Assembly: GCF_020179425.1 (NCBI RefSeq)
Contig: NZ_JAILYM010000001.1
Location: forward strand, 868,001-932,000
Direction: 5' to 3'
DNA: 64,000 nucleotides
Source: Novosphingobium percolationis
Lineage (GTDB): Bacteria > Pseudomonadota > Alphaproteobacteria > Sphingomonadales > Sphingomonadaceae
This document shows positions 17,202 to 25,258 of this stretch, in pieces (positions within the stretch are counted from its first letter, which is position 1; the number at the start of each line of letters is the position of its first letter). Position numbers and translations under genes: made by a program. The notes beneath the pieces are model-generated. The model searched no databases. It was not told the DNA's origin and saw only the letters and a program-made list of their open reading frames with translations.

Positions 17202-18079
17202 CCGCGCCCCAGACTATCCAGCCCATGGACCTGCCCTCGCCTCGGCGTCGCCTTGGCCGCCGTTTGGGCACCTTCGCCGCACTGGCCCTGTTCTCCGGCA
17301 CGGCCGGTTGGGCCATCGCGCACCTTGCAACGCCGGCACTGGCCCGGGCCGATACGGCAAGGGTTCGCGCCGCACTTAGACTGCGCTTGCCCAAGACGCC
17401 GATCGACGCGATCTCCTGCAGCGGCCTTGGTGGCCTGTGCGAAGTCGCCTCGAAAAACACGCTGTTCTACGTCGACCCCCATGCAAAATACCTCGTCATC
17501 GGCCGCATCTACGACATGGAGGCGCGCCAGGACCTGACGGCTGCGCGGCTGCTCCAGCTCAATCCCGATCTGCTCGCCGCGGGGGCTGCGCACAACGAGA
17601 GCGGTGCTGACGAGGAGGCCGCAACAGCGCCGCCGGTCAGCGCAGGTTCGCGCCATGTCTCGCTCGCCGGGCTCCCCGCCAATGGTGCGATCACCTGGGG
17701 TCCGGTGAGCGGCCCGAGAGCGGTGGTCTTCTCTGACTTCCACTGCGGCTACTGCAAGCGCCTCACCGGCGAGTTGAAGGCGATCGGCGCGCGCGTCGAG
17801 GAGCGGCCGATCTCGATCTTCGGCCCCGACAGCCGCAAGCTTGCCGAGCAGGTGCTCTGCGCGCCCGCGCAGGAGACGGCACTCCATCTGGCCTATTCGG
17901 GGGTCGCCCTCGCCCGGCCAAAGCCATGCGACACGCACGGGCTCGACGCCAACGAAGCCTTTGCCCGCGCGCATGGCTTCAACGGCACCCCCGTGATCGT
18001 GCGGCCGTCCGATGGCGCGGTGCTCGAGGGGTATCGCCCCGCCGCTGCGCTGCGCGCCTTTCTCACCAGCAAGGGATGA
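17198..18079 (+). CDS. DsbC-like thiol:disulfide interchange protein
   Basis: A 293-aa protein with an N-terminal membrane segment (TFAALALFSGTAGWAIAHL), a DsbC/DsbG-like dimerisation part, and a thioredoxin-fold domain with the active site DFHCGYC (C183-C186) and the cis-Pro loop FNGTPVIVR. It probably isomerises disulfides in the Cys-rich periplasmic transfer proteins TraN, TraU and TraH encoded downstream. F plasmids use TrbB for this role. The start overlaps the traB stop by 4 nt. Confidence 0.85.
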   Translation: MTAPQTIQPMDLPSPRRRLGRRLGTFAALALFSGTAGWAIAHLATPALARADTARVRAALRLRLPKTPIDAISCSGLGGLCEVASKNTLFYVDPHAKYLVIGRIYDMEARQDLTAARLLQLNPDLLAAGAAHNESGADEEAATAPPVSAGSRHVSLAGLPANGAITWGPVSGPRAVVFSDFHCGYCKRLTGELKAIGARVEERPISIFGPDSRKLAEQVLCAPAQETALHLAYSGVALARPKPCDTHGLDANEAFARAHGFNGTPVIVRPSDGAVLEGYRPAAALRAFLTSKG

Positions 18080-18855
18080 TCGTCATGGCCATCATTCGCA
18101 CACTCGCGCCTGTCGTCCTGCTGCTTGCCGGCACGGGCTGCACACATCTTGGCACCAACATCGCAGGCCAGTTCACCTGCCGCGCGCCGAAAGGCGATTG
18201 CGCGCCCTCGCGCGTCATCGACGGCAAGGCGACGGCCGCCCTTGCCCCTGAGACCGGAACCACGGCGGTGCCCGACGACGGACTTGCCAGGGCGCGCCAC
18301 CGTGCCGGCGTGACGCCGGGTGATGCTGCCCGGACAGGCGAACGCACGCTCCGCGTCGTGTTCCCCGCGCACGTCGATGAAGCAGGCGTGCTCCACGACG
18401 AATCCGTGGCCTGGGCCGTGGTCGAAGCCCCGCAATGGCGCGGTGCGCTGCGCGCCGCCTCGACGCCGGTCGACACCTCGCTGATCAGGACGCTCAGGCA
18501 TCAACTGAGCGGTGCCGAGCCGCGCGGCGCAGCGGCCGGATCCGGTGCCAGCGACGCCCCGAACGACGTCGTCACCGACCAGTCCTCCGCTTCCCCTTTC
18601 TCGATTGCCTCGCCGACGGTCCTCCCCTCCACGGCGGCCGAGGCAAGTGCCGGCGGTCCCCCGCCGCCGGTGGTCGAGGGGTCCGACATGCCCGCCCCCC
18701 AGCATGATCGGGCCCCTCGGCCGAACGATGCCGCGACACCTGCGCCGACGCTGCTGTCACCAACCCTGGCACCACCCCAGATTGTCTTCCCCACAGCAGA
18801 CGCGATCGATGCCGCAAAGGCGCGCGGCGCGCACACCGGCGAGGAGCACCGCTAA
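18076..18855 (+). CDS. traV: Type IV secretion lipoprotein TraV-like
   Basis: A 259-aa lipoprotein: the N-terminus is hydrophobic with lipobox LLLAGTGC. The TraV-like start (HLGTNIAGQFTCRAPKGDC, with two Cys) is followed by a long Pro/Ala/Ser-rich linker. TraV is the VirB7 counterpart and anchors the TraK/TraB core complex in the outer membrane. The start overlaps the dsbC-like stop (ATGA at 18076-18079); ATG 18085 is an alternative. It is longer than F TraV because of the low-complexity tail. Confidence 0.8.
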   Translation: MIVMAIIRTLAPVVLLLAGTGCTHLGTNIAGQFTCRAPKGDCAPSRVIDGKATAALAPETGTTAVPDDGLARARHRAGVTPGDAARTGERTLRVVFPAHVDEAGVLHDESVAWAVVEAPQWRGALRAASTPVDTSLIRTLRHQLSGAEPRGAAAGSGASDAPNDVVTDQSSASPFSIASPTVLPSTAAEASAGGPPPPVVEGSDMPAPQHDRAPRPNDAATPAPTLLSPTLAPPQIVFPTADAIDAAKARGAHTGEEHR

Positions 18856-21425
18856 TGGCGCGCCTGTTCCACACCTTGCGGCGGCGCCTGCTTGAAGGGC
18901 TCGCCGGCGATGCCGAGGCCCACGAAGCCGCCCGGCCGCACCTGCTGATCGACATGCTCTCGGACTGGTTGCCATGGCGGGTCTGGGATCCGGAGTCCCG
19001 GCTCTATCTCAATGCCCGTTCGAAAGGCTTCGTCCTCGGCGTCACCCCGCTGATCGGCGCGGACGAGCGCACCGGCGAAATCCTCGGCGCTTTCTTTTCC
19101 GAAGGCCTGCCGCCGGGCGCCTGCCTCCAGGTGCTGCACCTTGCCTCGCCCCGGATCAGCCGGATCATCGCCCCCTGGTTCGCTCCGCGCTATGTTCAGG
19201 GCGGGGTTTATGAGGCGATCGCCCGGCACCGCAGCCGGCACCTCTACGATCTCGTCTGGCGCTCGGGCACCGAGGATGCGCCGTTCCACGCACGCCACCA
19301 CCAGCTCTTCGTCTCGGTCGGCGTACCGGCAGGCAAAGCAGTCAGCGACGAGGACCTCGTCGCCACGCGCGAGGGCCTGGTCGCCATGCTGCGCTCGCTC
19401 GAACTGGGCGTGGTCGAAGTGGAACCTGCCGGCCTCATCGCGCTGATCGACGACCTCACCTCGCCCACGACCGCGCCGCACGACGATGCGCTCCCCTACA
19501 ATCCCGATGATCCGATTTCGGCGCAGGTCGTGCGCCGCGACATCGAACTTGTCGTCCAAGAGGACCGCATGATCTTGCGCACCGAGCGGTTCCGGCCGAC
19601 GGGCGCGGCACCGGGCGGTGTACCCGAGATCGGCGAGGTCTATCCCGATGCCTTCGACCTGCGCCATTTTGCTGTCCGCAACATGCCGCAGCGCTGGGCG
19701 CCGTGGGAATGCGCGCGCCTCATCGGCGATCTTTTCACCGACAAGCTGCGCTTTCCGTGCCCTGCCGCGACCATGCTCTGCCTCGTCTATCCCGACCAGG
19801 AGGCGGCGGCCGCACGCGCAGGCTACAAGTTCATGCGCACGACCAGCCTTGCGGGCACGAAGTCGGCGCGCTTCCTGCCGCGCATCGCCGAGCAGTCGGC
19901 CGAGTGGCAGCACGTTCGCAATGAATTGCAGGAAGGCCGCCGCCTCGTGCGGGTGTTCTATGGCCTGACCACGTTCTCGCCGCTTGGGCTTGGCGATCGC
20001 CACGAGCGCGCGGTCAAGTCGATCTACAAGGCCGCGGGCTGGGACCTCGCCGACGAGCGCTATCTCCAGCTCCAGGGCCTGCTTGCGGCGATGCCGCTCA
20101 CGTTGGCCGATGGCCTCGCCGACGATATGGAGCGCCTGAAGCGCCTGCGCACGATGCTTTCGACGACCGCGGCCAACATCGCCCCGGTCCAGGGCGAATA
20201 CCTCGGCGGGCCACTGCCCCACCTGTTGTTTCTCGGCCGACGTGGGCAGCCGTTCTTCTGGTCGCCGTTCGAGAACGGCGCGGGCAATCACAACGTCGCG
20301 ATCTGCGGCAAGTCCGGCTCGGGCAAGTCGGTGCTGCTCCAGGAGATGTGTGCGGCGCTGCGTGGTGCCGGCACGCATGTCGTGGTGATCGACGACGGGC
20401 GCAGCTTCGAACACTCGGCGCGGCTCCTGGGCGGCCGCTTCGTCGAGTTCACCTTTGCCGCAGGGTTCGGCCTCAATCCCTTCGCAATGATCGACGCGCC
20501 CCGCGCCGACGCGGACGAAGACTACCGCCTCGACTGCTTCGGGATGGTCAAGGCGATCGTCGGGCAGATGGCGCGCCATTCGAGCGCCCCCACCGACACC
20601 GAACGCGGCCTGATCGACCGCGCGGTCAACATGGTGTGGGCCGAGCACGGCGGTGGCGCCTCGATCACCGCGATCGGCGAGGTTCTCGCCGACATGGACA
20701 GCGAGAGCGCCGCCGGTCTTGCGACGGCCCTGGCGCCCTACATGGCAGGCGGCACCTACGGCCGCTTCTTCGAAGGCGCAGCCAGCGTCGATCTCGAGGC
20801 CGGGTTCACCGTGTTCGAGATGTCGGACCTTGCGACCCGCGAGGACCTTCGCAGCGTGGTCCTGGCTGCGATCATGTTCATGACCAGCCAGGCGATGACG
20901 CGAACGCCCCGGAGCACGCGCAAGCTTCTCCTGATCGACGAGGCCTGGGGCCTTCTCAAGGGCGGATCGATGGGCGAGTTCGTCGAGACGTATGCCCGCA
21001 CCTGCCGCAAGTACGGCGGAGCACTGGCGACGGCGACGCAGTCCCTCAACGACTACTACAAGTCCGATGGTGCCCGCGCCGCGCTCGAGAACAGCGACTG
21101 GATGCTGGTACTCCAGCAGAAGGCCGAGACCATCGCCGACTTGCGCCGCGCGCAGCGGCTCGACCTCGATGATCGCTCGGAAACGCTGATCCGCAGCCTC
21201 CGGCGCAATGGCGCAGCCTATTCCGAAGTCTTCATCAAGGGCCCCGAGACCGAGGCGATCGGGCGGCTCGTGCTCGATCGCTATTCAGCAACGCTCTACT
21301 CCAGCTCGCCCGCGACGTTTGCCGCGATCGATGCCGAAGTCGCGCGCGGCCATCAGCTCGCCGACGCGATCGAGACGATCGCTTTCGGGCGTCCGTCTGG
21401 GGCCAATCCCGAGGAGACCGCGTGA
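18855..21425 (+). CDS. traC: Type IV secretion ATPase TraC
   Basis: An 856-aa VirB4-family ATPase that energises pilus assembly. The N-terminal half is the TraC_F domain. Walker A is GKSGSGKSV (from about residue 485) and Walker B is LLIDEAWGLL (near 695), followed by the RKYGGALATATQSLNDYY segment typical of VirB4/TraC. The ATG shares one base with the traV stop (TAATG). It is the best-conserved marker of this MPF_F module. Confidence 0.95.
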   Translation: MARLFHTLRRRLLEGLAGDAEAHEAARPHLLIDMLSDWLPWRVWDPESRLYLNARSKGFVLGVTPLIGADERTGEILGAFFSEGLPPGACLQVLHLASPRISRIIAPWFAPRYVQGGVYEAIARHRSRHLYDLVWRSGTEDAPFHARHHQLFVSVGVPAGKAVSDEDLVATREGLVAMLRSLELGVVEVEPAGLIALIDDLTSPTTAPHDDALPYNPDDPISAQVVRRDIELVVQEDRMILRTERFRPTGAAPGGVPEIGEVYPDAFDLRHFAVRNMPQRWAPWECARLIGDLFTDKLRFPCPAATMLCLVYPDQEAAAARAGYKFMRTTSLAGTKSARFLPRIAEQSAEWQHVRNELQEGRRLVRVFYGLTTFSPLGLGDRHERAVKSIYKAAGWDLADERYLQLQGLLAAMPLTLADGLADDMERLKRLRTMLSTTAANIAPVQGEYLGGPLPHLLFLGRRGQPFFWSPFENGAGNHNVAICGKSGSGKSVLLQEMCAALRGAGTHVVVIDDGRSFEHSARLLGGRFVEFTFAAGFGLNPFAMIDAPRADADEDYRLDCFGMVKAIVGQMARHSSAPTDTERGLIDRAVNMVWAEHGGGASITAIGEVLADMDSESAAGLATALAPYMAGGTYGRFFEGAASVDLEAGFTVFEMSDLATREDLRSVVLAAIMFMTSQAMTRTPRSTRKLLLIDEAWGLLKGGSMGEFVETYARTCRKYGGALATATQSLNDYYKSDGARAALENSDWMLVLQQKAETIADLRRAQRLDLDDRSETLIRSLRRNGAAYSEVFIKGPETEAIGRLVLDRYSATLYSSSPATFAAIDAEVARGHQLADAIETIAFGRPSGANPEETA

Positions 21426-21862
21426 TGGCCTTCGATCATGACACACCGTTCGACCGTGTGCTGATGGCACGGCCCGCCGCCCCGCCCGACCAGGCCGGGC
21501 AGCCGCTCCAGCGCGGTGCTTCGCGCAAGCAGGTCCGCCACCGCTGGCGCCGCCATCTGGCCGACACCTGCTATCTCGCCATCAAGGGCAGCACCTTTGC
21601 CGCGAGCACGCTTGCGATCACGCTGGGTCTGCCGCTCATGTTCTTCCTCGCGCTGTCGGGCTGGCACCTCGATGTGCTGTTCACCCAGATCGACAACCTT
21701 GCCAGCCGCTACCTCGCCGCCGACCCGGCGCGCCGTGCGGCCTTCTCCGATCTGGTCAATGTGGCCTTCCCCGGCGCGCTCGCGCTGATCGCGATCTGGC
21801 GCCTGCCGCGCTTCGTCAGCGAGGTCGGCCAGGGGCTCGCCAGTGGGAGGGATGAAGCATGA
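21425..21862 (+). CDS. Hypothetical membrane protein in the tra operon
   Basis: A 145-aa protein with a basic N-terminus (RKQVRHRWRRHL), a hydrophobic segment (LAITLGLPLMFFLALSGW) and a second one (VNVAFPGALALIAIWRL). No family is recognised. It is coupled to traC (TGATG) and to trbI (ATGA). F plasmid has no clear equivalent at this place, so it may be a sphingomonad-type accessory of the transfer apparatus. GTG 21422 is an alternative start. Confidence 0.7.
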   Translation: MAFDHDTPFDRVLMARPAAPPDQAGQPLQRGASRKQVRHRWRRHLADTCYLAIKGSTFAASTLAITLGLPLMFFLALSGWHLDVLFTQIDNLASRYLAADPARRAAFSDLVNVAFPGALALIAIWRLPRFVSEVGQGLASGRDEA

Positions 21863-22260
21863 GAAAATTCCTCACATCGCTCAAGGCACGCCTTGCGCCC
21901 ATCCGGTCCATGCCGCTGCTGCTCGCCGCGAGCATGGCCGCATCTACTGCCTGGGGCGCCTGGGCCACGCACAAGCTCCTCGCACTCGAGCATCGCGGGA
22001 TCGTCACGGTCCGGCTTTCCGGGATGATGGGCGATTTCGTGGGGGCAGAAGCCCGCGCCGGACATACGCCCGAAGAGACCCGCGCGCGGATCGAGGCCTA
22101 CCTCAGGGCCGTGCAGGCTTCGGTCGATGCCATGGGCCGCGACGGGCGCACCGTGCTCGTCTCCGAAGCCGTCGTCGCAGGCGCGGCCCCCGATATGACG
22201 GAAGCCGTTCGCGCCGACGTCGCGCGGCGCATGGGGAGCAGCCCCAATGCCCATCCCTGA
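21859..22260 (+). CDS. trbI: TrbI-like conjugation protein (F type)
   Basis: A 133-aa protein with one N-terminal transmembrane segment (PLLLAASMAASTAWGAWATHKLL) and a periplasmic part with IVTVRLSGMMGDFV and an ETRARIEAYLRAVQASVDAM helix, the pattern of TrbI_Ftype. In F, TrbI affects pilus retraction. The start overlaps the preceding stop by 4 nt, and its own end overlaps the peptidase gene by 14 nt. Confidence 0.75.
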   Translation: MRKFLTSLKARLAPIRSMPLLLAASMAASTAWGAWATHKLLALEHRGIVTVRLSGMMGDFVGAEARAGHTPEETRARIEAYLRAVQASVDAMGRDGRTVLVSEAVVAGAAPDMTEAVRADVARRMGSSPNAHP

Positions 22261-22807
22261 GCGCATCACCCTGCCGCCCACAGCCATGGGCAGCACGACA
22301 GTGACGCATCGTCGCTGGTGGCCCCGCCTTGTGCTCTGGACCGGGCTTGGCTGCGGTGCGGCGGCGCTCTCGGCGCTCGCCACGTTTCGCGAGAGCCATG
22401 CGCTGCTGATCAACGCCAGCCCCTCGCTTCCCTACTGGGCGATCTGGCTCAACCGCAGCGCTACACCGGCCCGCGGCGACCTGATCCTGTTCGAGCCGCC
22501 CGCTTCGGCCCTTCTCCAAAGGCATTTCGGTAAGGGGCCGATGATCTTCGGCAAACGCGTGGCCGGTGTCGCCGGCGACCGGGTGACGCGCAAGGCTGCG
22601 ACCTTCTTCGTCAACGGTCGCGCAGTCGCGGTAGCCAAGCCCTTCAGCCGCAGCGGCGAACCGCTGTTGCCCGGCCCCACGGGCACGCTCCCGCCCGGCT
22701 GCTATTTCGTGGCGACGGAGAACAAGGACAGTTTCGACAGCCGCTATGCCGCAATCGGATCGATCTGCGGCGCGCGGGTGCTGGGCGTCGGGACGCCGGT
22801 GCTGTGA
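22247..22807 (+). CDS. S26-family signal peptidase (TraF/TrhF type)
   Basis: A 186-aa membrane peptidase of the LepB/S26 type used in conjugation. After one transmembrane segment (LVLWTGLGCGAAALSALATF) comes the catalytic Ser region INASPSLPYWAIW, then RGDLILFEPP, a GPMIFGKRVAGVAGD block with the catalytic Lys in GKRV, and a terminal CYFVATENKDSFDSRY signature. RP4 TraF and R27 TrhF peptidases of this class process and cyclise the pilin. F itself lacks such a gene, so this points to pilin cyclisation here (inference). Confidence 0.85.
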   Translation: MPIPERITLPPTAMGSTTVTHRRWWPRLVLWTGLGCGAAALSALATFRESHALLINASPSLPYWAIWLNRSATPARGDLILFEPPASALLQRHFGKGPMIFGKRVAGVAGDRVTRKAATFFVNGRAVAVAKPFSRSGEPLLPGPTGTLPPGCYFVATENKDSFDSRYAAIGSICGARVLGVGTPVL

Positions 22808-23445
22808 TGCGCAAGATCACCCTCACCGCGCTTGTGCCCCTATTGCTGGCGGCACCATTGGCGCAGGCCCGCGACTATGGTCAGCAAGGCACGGTCTGGC
22901 CGGTGGTCGAACCGGATCTCCTTGCACAGATTGCCGAAAGGCTGGCCTTTCTCGACCGGAGCGGCGCGATCGCGCGGCTCAACGAAGACCTCAAGCGTCG
23001 CACCATCGCCAGGATCAATCGCCCAACACCCGTCGAGGGCCTTGGGCTTGCCAGCGCCACCCGCAGCTGGACGTTTGATCCGACGATCACGGTGGGCGCA
23101 GACCTGAAAGACGACAAGGGCCGCGTGATCATCGCGGCAGGCACCCGGGTCAATCCGCTCGACACGGTTTCGCTTCGCGCGCCGCTCGTGTTTCTTGACG
23201 GCGATGTCGGCACCCAGGTCGACTGGGCACTCGCCCGCTTCGGCGGGCCGGCGGCGAAGCTGATCCTGACCTCCGGCGCGCCGCTTGAACTGATGAAGGC
23301 GCGCCAGCACCGGTTCTGGTTCGACCAGGGCGGCACGCTGATCCGCCATTTCGGGATCCGCGCGCTCCCGGCGACCGTGGAGCAGAAAGGCCGCGTGCTG
23401 GTCGTGACAGAGCAGGCGCTCCCCCGACGGAGGCCTACCGCATGA
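22807..23445 (+). CDS. traW: F-type conjugation protein TraW
   Basis: A 212-aa secreted protein: signal peptide (ALVPLLLAAPLAQA), a DYGQQGTVWPVVEPDLL start, which is a hallmark of TraW, and a later LVFLDGDVGTQVDWA segment typical of TraW-N/TraW. TraW is periplasmic and needed for pilus assembly with TrbC and TraU. The ATG shares one base with the peptidase stop; a GTG at 22804 is also in frame. Confidence 0.9.
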   Translation: MRKITLTALVPLLLAAPLAQARDYGQQGTVWPVVEPDLLAQIAERLAFLDRSGAIARLNEDLKRRTIARINRPTPVEGLGLASATRSWTFDPTITVGADLKDDKGRVIIAAGTRVNPLDTVSLRAPLVFLDGDVGTQVDWALARFGGPAAKLILTSGAPLELMKARQHRFWFDQGGTLIRHFGIRALPATVEQKGRVLVVTEQALPRRRPTA

Positions 23446-24473
23446 CCCACGCACGCATCTGGCTCAGAATCTGGCTACACTCGGCCTTCGCCGCACTTCT
23501 GCTCCTGACCGCCAGCACCGCGCCGGCCAGCGCCTCGTCGGGTCCGGGGCGGTGCACCGGGCATTTCGTCAACCCGATCACCGACATCTGCTGGTCGTGC
23601 CTGTTCCCGATCTCGATTGGTGGCCTGAAGATCTGGCCCTCGAACCGCCCTGACACCGACAACCCCGACTTTCCGCTGTGCCTGTGCGGGTTGCGCCCTG
23701 GCATCGCCATGGGTTTCTGGGAGCCGGTGCGCCTGGCCGATGTCAGCATGAAGCCCTGGTGCTTCGTGAACCTCGGCGGCCTCAAGCTCGATCCCGGCTT
23801 CGACATCGGCTTCAAGACCATCGCCGGGCCATCGGCGGTGGGCGGAGCGGCGCAATACGCCTCGCAGTGGAACATCCACTGGTACGCCTATCCGCTGATC
23901 TACTGGATGGAGATCGTCGCCGACTTCCTCTGCCTCGAACAGGGCTCGGTCGATATCCTCTACATCACCGAGATCGATCCGCTGTGGCAGGACAGCGAAC
24001 TCACCGCGATCATCAATCCCGAAGCCGTGCTGTTTGCCAACCCGCTGTCTCTGGCCGCCTGCGCCGCCGACTGCGCGAAGGCGACCGTTTCGCTGCCATC
24101 TGACGAGCTGTTCTGGTGCGCCGGCTGCCAGGGAACGATGTACCCGATGAACGGCAATGTCGCGGCCACCATCGGCCACGTTCAGGCCTCGCGGCTCGCG
24201 CTCGCCCGCTTTGCCTACAAGCTCCACCGCGAGCTTGTCGCCTGGGGCACGATGGGCGGCAAGGGCCTGTGCGGCAAGTACCTGATGCCCGTGATGCGCA
24301 AGCAGCAATACCGCTTCCAGGCCACCAACCCCAACCCCCAGACGAGCGGCCGCTACGCCTGCGCGCCGATCGGTGCCTCAACCACCTTCATGTCCGCCGG
24401 CCAGGTCTATCCCGCCATCGGCGAGGACATGGGCTACCTCGTCTGGCGCAAAAGAAACTGCTGCGCCTTATGA
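23442..24473 (+). CDS. traU: F-type conjugation protein TraU
   Basis: A 343-aa periplasmic, Cys-rich protein with a signal peptide and the TraU family pattern: FVNPITDICWSCLFPISIGG, CLCGLRPGIAMGFWEP, and many paired cysteines (for example LAACAADCAK and FWCAGCQGTMYP). TraU is required for DNA transfer more than for pilus formation. The cysteines fit the need for the DsbC-like protein upstream. It overlaps traW by 4 nt. Confidence 0.93.
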   Translation: MTHARIWLRIWLHSAFAALLLLTASTAPASASSGPGRCTGHFVNPITDICWSCLFPISIGGLKIWPSNRPDTDNPDFPLCLCGLRPGIAMGFWEPVRLADVSMKPWCFVNLGGLKLDPGFDIGFKTIAGPSAVGGAAQYASQWNIHWYAYPLIYWMEIVADFLCLEQGSVDILYITEIDPLWQDSELTAIINPEAVLFANPLSLAACAADCAKATVSLPSDELFWCAGCQGTMYPMNGNVAATIGHVQASRLALARFAYKLHRELVAWGTMGGKGLCGKYLMPVMRKQQYRFQATNPNPQTSGRYACAPIGASTTFMSAGQVYPAIGEDMGYLVWRKRNCCAL

Positions 24474-25258
24474 GAAATCTACCCCTACCTGCTGCAAAAT
24501 TGCGATTTCTTCGCACCGCCGTCCTTGCAACTTGCATGACCGGCGTCGGCTCTATCGGCGCGGCCCTGGCGCAGGCCAGCCCCGGCATCGATCTCGCCGC
24601 GATCCGCGCACAGGCCGCAGCGCAGATAGAGGAAGCCCAGGCCCTCGCCCGCACCGCACGCGACCGGGCTGCGCAGCTGCGGCCCGAAGCCCAAGCTGAA
24701 ACGGACGCGGCAATCCAGCGCGCCCGATCTTCGACCGCCACGACCCGTGGGAAGATCGCGCGCCAAGACGGCACTTTCGATTTCGATTCCATGGTCGCCA
24801 CGGCGGGCAATGCGGCGCTCAGCGCGATGGGGACGGGTCCGCGCTTCATTGCCTTTGCCAGCACATCGATGCCGGCGTCAGCCCTTCGCCAGATGATCGA
24901 GGATGTTCCCCGCGCCGGCGGCGTGGTCGTGTTCCGCGGGCTCCGCGAGGGCAGCGCGCGCGCCATGACCGCAGCGCTCACGGGCGTGTTCCAGCCCGGC
25001 GAGCACATCGCCGGGATTGGCATCGATCCGCGCCTGTTCCGTGCTTTCCACGTCGAATCTGTTCCGACCTACGTCATGGGGGGCAGCGATTTCGATCTCT
25101 GTGATGGCCTCGACTGTAGCACCGCGGTGCCGCCTTTCGACGTGATGACCGGCAACGTCACCGCGGCCTACGCGCTCGAGACCTTTGCGCGCGGCGGTGG
25201 TCCTGGCGCACGGCTTGCTGCGCAGCACCTCGCTCGCCTCGAAAGACCCGCGCCATGA
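24470..25258 (+). CDS. trbC: F-type conjugation protein TrbC
   Basis: A 262-aa periplasmic protein. A signal-like segment (TAVLATCMTGVGSIGAALAQA) is followed by a long Ala/Glu/Arg helix (residues about 45-85) and a C-terminal TrbC_Ftype thioredoxin-like domain: FIAFASTSMPASALRQMI, GVVVFRGL, and FHVESVPTYVM. TrbC works with TraW in pilus assembly; in some elements the two are fused, here they are separate. Start ATG 24470 overlaps the traU stop by 4 nt. Confidence 0.88.
   Translation: MRNLPLPAAKLRFLRTAVLATCMTGVGSIGAALAQASPGIDLAAIRAQAAAQIEEAQALARTARDRAAQLRPEAQAETDAAIQRARSSTATTRGKIARQDGTFDFDSMVATAGNAALSAMGTGPRFIAFASTSMPASALRQMIEDVPRAGGVVVFRGLREGSARAMTAALTGVFQPGEHIAGIGIDPRLFRAFHVESVPTYVMGGSDFDLCDGLDCSTAVPPFDVMTGNVTAAYALETFARGGGPGARLAAQHLARLERPAP

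Noticed and set aside
18852..20648. 598-aa open frame antisense to traC
   Set aside because: Shadow of the traC coding strand; no ribosome-binding site and no domain.
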